A DNA stretch of 50,858 bases from assembly GCA_965365465.1 (NCBI GenBank), contig CBDUBU010000002.1, positions 1 to 50,858 of the forward strand, written 5' to 3'. The DNA comes from CBDUBU01 sp965365465 (lineage in GTDB: Bacteria; Bacteroidota; Rhodothermia; Rhodothermales; DASSAV01). The notes below the pieces were generated by a model, which worked only from the letters and a program-made list of their open reading frames with translations, searched no databases and had not been told where the DNA came from. Positions 18,051-24,908 of the stretch are shown here, one piece after another (position 1 is the stretch's first letter; every line of letters starts with the position of its first letter). A program made the position numbers and the translations under genes.

Positions 18051-18087
18051 AAAAGAAAAAGGCCAGTTCCGGACAACAGAACGGGCC
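18051..18087 (-). terminator. Rho-independent terminator of the 373-aa secreted protein
   Basis: On the minus strand GGCC(C)GTTC pairs with GAAC(T)GGCC and is followed by TTTTTCTTTT. It lies 22 bases after the stop codon at 18110. Confidence 0.7.
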
Positions 18088-18109
18088 TTGTGGCGAAAAT
18101 GAGAGAAAA

Positions 18110-19231
18110 CTATTTCATGAGCGTCATGTGCTTGCTCAACACCTGACCGTCTACTGCGAGGCGGTAGATGTATACACCGCTGGGCATATAAGCAGCGTTC
18201 CATGTGATCGTCTGGTTGCCCGCCGGGAAAGAGTCATCCACCAGCGTGGAAATTTCTTCTCCCAACACATTGAACACTTTCAGCGTTACGTGGCCGGGAT
18301 GCTGTAGCGTAAATGGAATAGTGGTGCTGGGGTTGAACGGGTTCGGGTAGTTCTGTTCCAGCGCAAACCCTACAGGCAACTCATCAGGCGATTCGGCATC
18401 TACGGTTCCTGCTGTAGAGGTCGAATACGAAGCGAACAACTCCCCATCAGCGCCATACGAGAGGCCGGCGGAAAGGCCCTTCTCAGTCACAAAGTCGATA
18501 CTGTAGGAGGTGTCTGATGAAACGATGTCCGGGAAGCCGGGAATGGAAATCGTGCTGCTGGTAATGGTCCGGGAATATACCCTCAAGGCTTGCGCGGATC
18601 CGGCAGGGGTAATCAAGGTTCCCCAACCCTCAACCACAGACGAGTCGCGCAGCTCGGACATAAAGGGATTCTCTTCTGTGCCGAAGTTCCATGCGGTTTC
18701 AGCAATCCAACTCGTATTAACGTTAAGAGGTAGTTTTTGCTGGAGCCAGGGGGGCGTGTAGGTAAACTTGAACTGGTCAATCTCCGGGGTGGACGGGTCG
18801 GCGTCAAAGGTGGCTACGGACCCGAGCAGACTCAAGCCGTCATCGTCGAGGCGCTGGAAGGTGTAAACGCTGGAGTCACGACCGGCCATGTCAGTTCCGG
18901 AAAAGCGCAGAATCAGGTTGGCATCGGCCAGAGCCGGGTCGTCGGAGCCGGGAACAGGCGCTTGCACGATATCAAACGTGGCGGAAAACGCATCATCGTA
19001 AGTGATGGCAGTAAAATCCCATGTCTGATTGCCTCCCTTTGCATTCAGAATAGGCCGAAGCGCATCGGCGCTATCTGCCGAAAAGGTGGTGAAGCTGTTG
19101 CCGGATTTGAAGAAAAAGTTTCTGTACTCATTTGCCGTAATCTCAATCTGAGCAAAAGCCGGCACAGCAGTAAATCCGCTCATGATGAGCAGCATCACGG
19201 AGAGAAGCTTTTGATAACGCATACAGTTCAT
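18110..19231 (-). CDS. Secreted protein with type A C-terminal sorting domain
   Basis: This 373-residue exported protein has a signal peptide (LLSVMLLIMSGFTAVPAFAQ), a beta-rich body of about 260 residues that I do not recognise, and a C-terminal sorting module from about residue 285. The module reads FALEQNYPNPFNPSTTIPFTL, VTLKVFNVLGEEISTL, MPSGVYIYRL and the end HMTLMK. In Bacteroidota-like bacteria such domains direct secretion by the type IX system and anchoring at the surface. Two in-frame ATGs (19231, 19222) are possible. A clear sigma-70 promoter lies upstream and a terminator downstream, so it is a single-gene unit. Confidence 0.85.
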   Translation of the reverse strand: MNCMRYQKLLSVMLLIMSGFTAVPAFAQIEITANEYRNFFFKSGNSFTTFSADSADALRPILNAKGGNQTWDFTAITYDDAFSATFDIVQAPVPGSDDPALADANLILRFSGTDMAGRDSSVYTFQRLDDDGLSLLGSVATFDADPSTPEIDQFKFTYTPPWLQQKLPLNVNTSWIAETAWNFGTEENPFMSELRDSSVVEGWGTLITPAGSAQALRVYSRTITSSTISIPGFPDIVSSDTSYSIDFVTEKGLSAGLSYGADGELFASYSTSTAGTVDAESPDELPVGFALEQNYPNPFNPSTTIPFTLQHPGHVTLKVFNVLGEEISTLVDDSFPAGNQTITWNAAYMPSGVYIYRLAVDGQVLSKHMTLMK

Positions 19232-19302
19232 GCTTCTTGGTTTAAATTGAAGGAATCGGCGCTTACGGAAAACCTGTTTGAAGGATGCAGGGCAAAGAGC
19301 AA

Positions 19303-19331
19303 TATATACTGCTAAATCAAGAAATCGTCAA
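19303..19331 (-). promoter_or_regulatory. Sigma-70-type promoter for the 373-aa secreted protein
   Basis: On the minus strand TTGACG (19326-19331) is followed after 17 bases by TATATA (19303-19308), giving an expected start near 19296 and a 65-base leader. A TATATT hexamer two bases later is an alternative -10. Confidence 0.6.
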
Positions 19332-19575
19332 GAAGGGAAGAATATAAGGTGAAGGACGATTTTGCGGTTTGTTACGGTTTATCGTTGAGGCAAAACGGCC
19401 TTGAAGGGGCTAAAAAGAGCGTTTTACGGCTTTTAGGGCGCCTAAACGCCCTCTTTGAGGTGAGCCGACGCGCCGGGCCGTCTTCCCATACGCACACGCC
19501 GTTCCGCGACGGTTGATCTGCCGGAGGCCGGATGTTCTCAACCCTTACCGCGCATAGACAGGATGAAGAACCATA
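19332..19575. other. Intergenic region carrying 71-bp repeat copy A
   Basis: No gene is supported here. It lies behind the promoter of the 373-aa secreted protein and beyond the end of the 129-aa orphan gene. It holds one copy of the 71-bp repeat (19359-19429) and a GGGCGCC(T)AAACGCCC inverted segment just after it. Confidence 0.55.
19359..19429 (+). repeat. 71-bp dispersed intergenic repeat, copy A
   Basis: This segment, starting ATTTTGCGGTTT and including GAGGCAAAACGGCCTTGA, matches the reverse complement of 43925-43995 at about 60 of 71 positions without gaps. CAAAACG and CGTTTT within it can pair. It lies outside genes in both places. Confidence 0.75.
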
Positions 19576-19965
19576 TCACCTGGGACTGCCGGCGCCTGTA
19601 AATTCGACATACAACACATGCCGGGAAGATTCCTTCTGGTTGCGCTCTTCGCTAGCCATTCCGGTGAGGTCGCTCTTCATAAAGGAGATGAACACGTCGG
19701 CAGAGATTTCTCTTTCCTGATCTTCGTCGAGGAGCGTTCCTTCATAACGGATAGGATGGTTATACCAGCGCTCTCTGGGCAGTGCCTCCACTTCAACCAC
19801 AGCCTTGCCGTGCCACGTGCGAACGCCGGGAACCTGGGTAGGATTTCCTCGTGGATCAAGCATTTCAACGCGGGTTGCCTCTGTCCAGGCCAGCGCCTTG
19901 CACGATAAACCTCCCAGGCGGGCCTTGAGGAGCATATCCTCGGAAATTGATGTTCCTTTACTCAT
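19576..19965 (-). CDS. Hypothetical 129-aa protein
   Basis: I do not recognise this protein. It has no signal peptide or membrane segment. The visible features are an N-terminal helix, then beta-rich stretches (RVEMLDPRGN, TWHGKAVVEVEALP, HPIRYEGTLLDED, SADVFISFMKSD and a final HVLYVEFTG). The alternation of strands and the R..G pattern recall small beta-barrels such as PilZ, but the PilZ signature is absent. The start is ATG 19965. A perfect long hairpin lies 34 bases upstream. Confidence 0.6.
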   Translation of the reverse strand: MSKGTSISEDMLLKARLGGLSCKALAWTEATRVEMLDPRGNPTQVPGVRTWHGKAVVEVEALPRERWYNHPIRYEGTLLDEDQEREISADVFISFMKSDLTGMASEERNQKESSRHVLYVEFTGAGSPR

Positions 19966-19998
19966 ACCTTGCTGGTTTCCTGTTCCGGGTTACTCTTC

Positions 19999-20042
19999 TG
20001 GATCACTTGCGCTGCCCGAAACAGGGCAGCGCAAGTGATCCA
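19999..20042. repeat. Perfect 19-bp inverted repeat (long hairpin)
   Basis: The arms 19999-20017 and 20024-20042 are exactly complementary over 19 bp around the 6-base loop GAAACA. There is no T-tract on either side, so it is not a classical terminator. It lies between two minus-strand genes. No second copy was seen in the window. Confidence 0.85.
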
Positions 20043-20120
20043 ACAGGCATTCTCTGCACAGATAACGGCGCAGCCAACCGTCGCGTTCCAGATGCAGAGC
20101 GGGCAGCCAGGCGGCGCGGG

Positions 20121-21044
20121 CTACTGGGCTTTAGCGGCAAGGCGCCATGCGCCAACCACGGGCTGATGCGGCGTTGACTGGACGCGCCAGTCCGGCAATA
20201 CCTCCAGAAGAGCTTGTTCGAGGGTTTCACGGTAGTGTACGGCTCTGGTCATGCCTCCCATCAAGGCAATCTGCGGCTTGATGTTGCCGCACCGCTGCAG
20301 CAGCCATACAACTTGTTCTGCAAGCGACCGTGTCTGCTGCGTAAGAATAGCCTGTGCGATGCTGTCGCCTTCTAGGGCGGCCTCAACTACAATCGGCCCC
20401 ATTCGCTGGACCGCCCATTGCTCCCTGTAGACGTGGTGAATCAACTCATCAGCAGCTTTTATGTTGAATCTTGATGCAAGCAGATCCTGAAGCTGAGTCG
20501 AGGGGCCGCCATCCAATGCGTGCGCAACGGCCCGTAGTCCATTCAGGCCGAGAATATACCCGCTTCCCTCGTCTCCCAGCAGGTAGCCCCAGCCGCCCGC
20601 ACGAAGCATAGCTCCGTCGACGGAACGGGCCAGAACCACCGAGCCGGTGCCCGCAATAACGATCACGCCGCTATCTCCCGGAAAAGCCGCTTCCAGCGCA
20701 ATTTCACCGTCATGCACCACTGAGATGACGGGAGGAGCAAGCGCGCCGAGAATCTGCCGTATTTTTAGTTCCAGCGTCTGTTGATCCTCGCTCCTGCCGG
20801 CCCCTGCCACGCCTGCGCAAACTGCTTGCAGGGCAGCGACAGGCCGCATCTGGATCGCTTCCTGGATTAGCCGGGCCAGGATGCGGGCAGAATCATCAAA
20901 ACCCAGGCGTTGCGGGTTAGCCGCCGGCCCAGACAGCGATAGTCTGTCACGCTCAAGGGAAACACAGGCTAAAAGCTCTGTTTTTGTGGCTCCAGCGTCC
21001 AATCCTATGTAAAGCAGTTCTTCTTCAGACAATGTTTTCTCCAT
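20121..21044 (-). CDS. BadF/BadG/BcrA/BcrD-type ATPase, N-acetylglucosamine-kinase-like
   Basis: This 307-residue cytosolic protein has the ASKHA fold. The phosphate-1 motif YIGLDAGATKTELLAC is at residues 12-27. The second motif is SVVHDGEIALEAAFPGDSG followed by VIAGTGSVVLAR, and GGWGYLLGDEGSGYILG is diagnostic for the BadF/NAGK group. The likely reaction is ATP-dependent phosphorylation of GlcNAc or another amino sugar from wall recycling. A DprA-like gene ends 63 bp upstream on the same strand, so the two are probably co-transcribed. The sugar specificity is inferred from the family. Confidence 0.85.
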   Translation of the reverse strand: MEKTLSEEELLYIGLDAGATKTELLACVSLERDRLSLSGPAANPQRLGFDDSARILARLIQEAIQMRPVAALQAVCAGVAGAGRSEDQQTLELKIRQILGALAPPVISVVHDGEIALEAAFPGDSGVIVIAGTGSVVLARSVDGAMLRAGGWGYLLGDEGSGYILGLNGLRAVAHALDGGPSTQLQDLLASRFNIKAADELIHHVYREQWAVQRMGPIVVEAALEGDSIAQAILTQQTRSLAEQVVWLLQRCGNIKPQIALMGGMTRAVHYRETLEQALLEVLPDWRVQSTPHQPVVGAWRLAAKAQ

Positions 21045-21107
21045 CAGGTCAATACAGGTTGTGGCGGCAGCCGGTAACGTTGAGCCTCGTTGTGTAACTT
21101 TCTGCAG

Positions 21108-22010
21108 TCAGGTATGGCGAAGCGCAGCAATGATCCACTCGAAGTCTACGGCAGTCTGCACCGGATGAATGCGGCCGGGGAGGGGCGAATCCGGCGCCGC
21201 GACTCCGAACACAGCTCTGTTGTTGTCCAATGCCCAGGTCATTGCTTCCCATTCCGGAGTAGCTGGTCTGGGTTCGATAAAGACAGATGCATCGGACAGG
21301 GCTGCCTGGACCAGCGCACGTTCCTTGTCGTCATGTTCAAAAGGGCCATGGTTCATATCAAAGGATGAAATCAGCAATCCGCCCGCACGAACCACCGCGC
21401 TGGCTGCCGGGCGCATGGGTCTGGCAATGCGAGACAGCCCGCAGGCGGCAATCATGACGGATGGAGCAGAAGGAGAAGCCCCGGCCGTGACGCGGTGAAT
21501 CGCCGCATCAAATCCAGTCGCTGCACCCGTGGCAACAACAAAGGGTTCCGTAGCCGGTACACGCGCCAGATCCTGGGCAAGCTCGAAGGCAGACTCCGAA
21601 AGGGGAGGACGCGCAAAAAGAGCACACATACGCTGCTTCAGCGCAAGCCGGGGGCCGTAGGTATAGAGCAGCGCCGGTCGCAATCCGCGAGGCAGGTCGA
21701 TCAGCTTTGTATGCACGCGCTCGTCCAGAATGCAGAGGGCTTCAACCCCTTGGGCAGCCAGGGTATGGAGATGCTCTGTGGCATTGGCAATGCGCGCGTG
21801 CATGTCGTCCCTGTTCAGAAGGCCGGCTGCAAGCGCCTCCGCGTTGGGAGACCCCTTCAATCGAAGCAAGATCTGCTCGTGTGGATAGCGGCTCAGTTCG
21901 TCGTACGTTGCGAAATGCCTGAGTATCCGTCCCGCCGTAACGCGACCAATGCCCGGCATTTCCTGCAATGCACAGGCAAAGGCGGACTGAGGGGAAACGG
22001 GGTCAGGCAT
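21108..22010 (-). CDS. Divergent DprA-like (HhH + SLOG/Rossmann) protein
   Basis: This 300-residue protein resembles DprA in layout but not in key motifs. Residues 10-55 form a helix-hairpin-helix region (LQEMPGIGRVTAGRILRHFATYDEL). The Rossmann part includes ALLYTYG, FVVATGAATGFDAAIHRV (in place of SGxAxGIDxxAH), MIAACGLSRIARP, GGLLISSFDMNHGPFEHDDKERAL (in place of the FPxRNRI block) and AVFGVAAPDSP. The VGTR strand and C-terminal winged helix of canonical DprA are missing. A true dprA is at 39910. It may bind DNA ends or nucleotides; function is unknown. It forms a two-gene unit with the kinase downstream. Confidence 0.6.
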   Translation of the reverse strand: MPDPVSPQSAFACALQEMPGIGRVTAGRILRHFATYDELSRYPHEQILLRLKGSPNAEALAAGLLNRDDMHARIANATEHLHTLAAQGVEALCILDERVHTKLIDLPRGLRPALLYTYGPRLALKQRMCALFARPPLSESAFELAQDLARVPATEPFVVATGAATGFDAAIHRVTAGASPSAPSVMIAACGLSRIARPMRPAASAVVRAGGLLISSFDMNHGPFEHDDKERALVQAALSDASVFIEPRPATPEWEAMTWALDNNRAVFGVAAPDSPLPGRIHPVQTAVDFEWIIAALRHT

Positions 22011-22301
22011 GGGCAGCTTGCCGGAGTTCCTGAATGCAGCTTGTTACGAGTGTATCCGAAGATACATACTCTACACGACGAGATCACCTGCTTTCACATT
22101 CCAGTTATGGCCCCCGACGACCTGCGAGCGCGACAGCTTCTTTTTGCTGCTGAGTTCACTACATGATTACGATTGCTGCGAAGCGTTTCTACGTGGGTGC
22201 GCGTTGGAAAGAGGCAAAGTGGATGGCGGGCTTCTTAAATACGGAAGTACGGCTTTTATCCCAGAGAAACCAGTGAGATAACAAAAAGAAGGAGGTGCGT
22301 T

Positions 22302-22880
22302 GTGAGCGACCGAATGGATGCCATTAACAAACACACCAGCGACATGAGCGCTGTGATTGAGCACATTCTTGAAGCCGTCAAGCGGCAGCGGGAAGATGAG
22401 ACGGTGCGCAATCATCTCGATGCGAACAAAGTGATTATCGAGATCGAACGGGTGCTCAAGCAGCACGCTTCAGCGCTCGAAAATCTGGCCGAACAATTGG
22501 GCGCCAAAGGTGAGTCCGTTGTAAAAAAAGCCATTACCGAAGCGTTAGGTATTGCCGCAGGTCTTTACGATAAGGTGCGCCAGGACAAAGTGTCGCGTAT
22601 GCTGCGTGATGATTACACGGCGCTGAGCCTCGCTGCCATGGGATACACGGCGATGCATACGTTTGGTCTTGCTATCAAAGAGGACCGCATAGCGAACCTT
22701 GCCCTGAATCACCTGAAGGATGTCACGCCGCTGCTGGTTGAGTTGAGCAAGGTGCTGCCCCTCGTCGTAGCTCAGGAGACAAAGGAGGAAAACGACTTTC
22801 CCGTTGATGCTTCTGCCGGAGAAACAGCGGTGACCAACACACAGCACGCATGGGATAATGAAGTGACTTCCCGCGTTTAG
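22302..22880 (+). CDS. Hypothetical all-helical protein, possibly ferritin-like
   Basis: The 192-residue protein is almost fully helical. Residues 1-60 form a charged amphipathic or coiled-coil helix. Two longer helices include ITEALGIAAGLYDKV and DYTALSLAAMGYTAMHTFGLAI followed by LALNHLKDVTPLLVELS. The latter pattern loosely recalls YciF/DUF892 ferritin-like proteins, but I see no clear di-metal EExxH motif. The start is GTG 22302 with a strong AAGGAGG site 6-7 bases upstream. A strong terminator follows, so it is a monocistronic gene and, from its ribosome site, probably well expressed. Confidence 0.6.
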   Translation: MSDRMDAINKHTSDMSAVIEHILEAVKRQREDETVRNHLDANKVIIEIERVLKQHASALENLAEQLGAKGESVVKKAITEALGIAAGLYDKVRQDKVSRMLRDDYTALSLAAMGYTAMHTFGLAIKEDRIANLALNHLKDVTPLLVELSKVLPLVVAQETKEENDFPVDASAGETAVTNTQHAWDNEVTSRV

Positions 22881-22902
22881 CGTCAAGCCGTTGCATGAAA
22901 CT

Positions 22903-22942
22903 AAAGGAGGCCGCCCGGTTTTCGTACGGGGCGGCCTCTTTT
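22903..22942. terminator. Bidirectional Rho-independent terminator
   Basis: GAGGCCGCCC (22907-22916) pairs perfectly with GGGCGGCCTC (22929-22938), followed by TTTT; AAA precedes the stem. It separates the convergent helical-protein and PspC genes and can serve both. Confidence 0.85.
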
Positions 22943-22965
22943 ATGACAAAGCGGTTTTTCAGCGC

Positions 22966-23604
22966 TCAATGGTCCCGAATGATGGTGATGCGCTCCTCAA
23001 GAGGAATGGATTCGGGCTTGGGCATGATAAAGGACAGCACGAGATAAGCCAGGAAAAAAGGCCCACCGGAGGCGATAGTGCCGATCACAAAGGCAATTCG
23101 CACCAGCGTAGGATCGATTCCAAAATAGTCGGCTATACCGCCGCAAACGCCTGCAATCTTTTTGTCGCGGGATGAACGAACGAGGCGTCTTTTTTTCCTG
23201 TCGCCTGGCTCCACAACAATTTTGGACTTGCCTGACGGGAGATCGATTTTCTGTTTTAACCTGGCCTTCCTCGTTTTCTTTTTGGGACGCCAGGAAAGCA
23301 CGCCGAAGCCAAGCAGAATAATCAAGATGCCGGCCAGCCAGGGAAGCATCCCGACCAGCACGCTTATGTCGAATCCATTCCACATTCCCAGTTCCTGGAA
23401 CAGATAAGCGACTCCGACCAGAATGAGCGACAATCCGGCCATTGTGGGTAGATTCCAGAATCCTTTGTTGGGTTTTTCCTCTTCATTGAAGAGTAAACTC
23501 TCTACCTCTTCGTCGGAAAGGGATTCCAGGTCCAGGTTCTTTTCTTCTTCGTAGAAGAAAGGATCCTCTCTTTCGCTGGTAACGTTGCGAGTGCGTGTCT
23601 TCAT
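22966..23604 (-). CDS. PspC-domain membrane protein
   Basis: This protein has about 212 residues. The N-terminal 60 are acidic (DLESLSDEEVESLLFNEEE). Two hydrophobic segments follow (MAGLSLILVGVAYLFQEL and LPWLAGILIILLGFGVLSW), then a basic linker and a C-terminal PspC domain with DKKIAGVCGGIADYFGIDPTLVRIAF and FFLAYLVLSFIMPKP. PspC domains sense or respond to membrane stress. There is no PspA or PspB nearby. GTG 23625 is an alternative start; ATG 23604 is preferred. The 5-FTHF cyclo-ligase gene upstream ends 49 bp away on the same strand. Confidence 0.85.
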   Translation of the reverse strand: MKTRTRNVTSEREDPFFYEEEKNLDLESLSDEEVESLLFNEEEKPNKGFWNLPTMAGLSLILVGVAYLFQELGMWNGFDISVLVGMLPWLAGILIILLGFGVLSWRPKKKTRKARLKQKIDLPSGKSKIVVEPGDRKKRRLVRSSRDKKIAGVCGGIADYFGIDPTLVRIAFVIGTIASGGPFFLAYLVLSFIMPKPESIPLEERITIIRDH

Positions 23605-23653
23605 GGTTGAAAAAGGCTGATGCACAGACTGAAGTTGTTCTACGTCTCGCTGG

Positions 23654-24277
23654 TCAGGAGGTTACATCTCCGTATGGACGAATGACCTCCTGTTCCGTGA
23701 CAAGGATTGAAATCGGCACATCGTGCGGATCAATCGGAAGGATGTCAACAAGGCAGGAGCCATATACCGGGCACACGGTAGAGACGGACATCTGGCTTAA
23801 TAGTTCGTCGTAAAATCCCAACCCCTGCCCGATGCGATAGCCTCGCCGATCTGCTCCGAGTGCAGGCACAATGACGAGGTCGATAGCATCGAGTGGAACG
23901 GTTTCAGCCTCCGAGGGTTCATGGATGCCCCAGCGATTAGCCAGTAACAGGTTTTCGCTCCTGAAAGGCCGGTGTTCCATTCGGACGCCCTCTCCGGAAT
24001 TTCCATTGAAATCTAGTACTGCCGGAAGGACGATTTGTTTGTCCTTTTTTAGCAGCCAACGGGTCAGCGGACGGATGTCTACCTCATGGCGCTCGATCAT
24101 AGGCCAGAACACATGCACCGTTTTTGCTGCTGCTATCTCGGGAAGGTTTTTCAGGCGTTCAACGATAGCAGCGCTCTGCAAGGCATACTGCGCAGGGGTC
24201 AGTTGCCTGCGGTAAGTCCGAAAGCGCGCGCGCAACGCTGTCTTTGAAAGCGTATGATCCGATATAGGGGCTGCCAT
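23654..24277 (-). CDS. 5-formyltetrahydrofolate cyclo-ligase
   Basis: This enzyme uses ATP to convert 5-formyl-THF to 5,10-methenyl-THF, returning folate to one-carbon metabolism. The 207-residue protein has the N-terminal basic LRARFRTYRRQLT helix, the VHVFWPMIERHEVDIRPL substrate region and the family signature LGADRRGYRIGQGLGFYDELL, which carries the ATP/metal-binding GxRxGxGxGxYD pattern (here Phe replaces the first Tyr). Start ATG 24277. The gene is upstream of the PspC gene, and the two may share a transcript. Confidence 0.9.
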   Translation of the reverse strand: MAAPISDHTLSKTALRARFRTYRRQLTPAQYALQSAAIVERLKNLPEIAAAKTVHVFWPMIERHEVDIRPLTRWLLKKDKQIVLPAVLDFNGNSGEGVRMEHRPFRSENLLLANRWGIHEPSEAETVPLDAIDLVIVPALGADRRGYRIGQGLGFYDELLSQMSVSTVCPVYGSCLVDILPIDPHDVPISILVTEQEVIRPYGDVTS

Positions 24278-24368
24278 CAGGTCAAAAAATGACTTCTTTC
24301 ACGGGAAGGGATCGGGGCATCAAGCAGGCAAACGCTCCTGATCCGTCATTTGAATAAGCACATTCTGT

Positions 24369-24746
24369 ATGAACAAAGCAAAGGTGGTAGATCGTTTAAC
24401 CGGCTTTGAGGAATACCGGGAAAGAATGAACCGGCGCATTCTGGATGAAGGGAGCCATCTCGGTATAAAAAGGTTCTTCAACCTGGACACGGCGGCCTAC
24501 CGTGAAGGAGCGCTGGACGCTGCGACCAAAGAACTGCTGGGGCTGGTGGCCTCCCTGGTGTTGCGCTGCAACGATTGCATAGACTATCACCTTATCCAGT
24601 GCCGAGATGCCGGATTTACCGATGAACAACTGAACGATGCAATGAACGTGGCGCTGGTTGTGGGAGGCTCCATCGTGATTCCACACTTGCGTCATGCCGT
24701 TGAAACCCTGGATTTGCTGCGTGTACGTGAAAGAGTTGGTGAATAG
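24369..24746 (+). CDS. Carboxymuconolactone decarboxylase/AhpD-like protein
   Basis: The 125-residue helical protein belongs to the CMD/AhpD superfamily. The motif LVASLVLRCNDCIDYHLIQCRDAG carries the CxxC pair and the His two or three residues on, as in AhpD-like peroxidase partners. LNDAMNVALVVGGSIVIPHLRHAVE is the typical second half. It probably has thiol-dependent redox or hydroperoxide-reducing activity, but the partner is not in the window. It is divergent from the cyclo-ligase gene and about 160 bp before ffh. Confidence 0.87.
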   Translation: MNKAKVVDRLTGFEEYRERMNRRILDEGSHLGIKRFFNLDTAAYREGALDAATKELLGLVASLVLRCNDCIDYHLIQCRDAGFTDEQLNDAMNVALVVGGSIVIPHLRHAVETLDLLRVRERVGE

Positions 24747-24801
24747 TGAGTTGCAAGGGGCTTACTCTGCGCTGCCTCCGGATCTCTGCGGGGGGTATTT
24801 G

Positions 24802-24830
24802 TTGTTAATGGTTGATGAGTGCCGTAAATT
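24802..24830 (+). promoter_or_regulatory. Possible promoter of ffh-rpsP-rimM-trmD-rplS
   Basis: TTGTTA (24802-24807) and TAAATT (24825-24830) are spaced by 17 bp, about 80 bp before the ffh ATG. Each hexamer matches consensus at four of six bases. A short GACCAC/GTGGTC hairpin lies just downstream in the leader. Confidence 0.35.
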
Positions 24831-24908
24831 ATCCTGTCTGCGCGGCGGCGACCACGGCAACTGCTGTGGTCGATTCATATAAAGCGTTAGCCGTACCTGT
24901 AACGTTGT

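Noticed and set aside
24897..24905. TGTAACG recurring upstream of several genes (also 15115, 45323, 48477)
   Set aside because: A 7-mer found a few times in 50 kb of this composition is not significant without a count.
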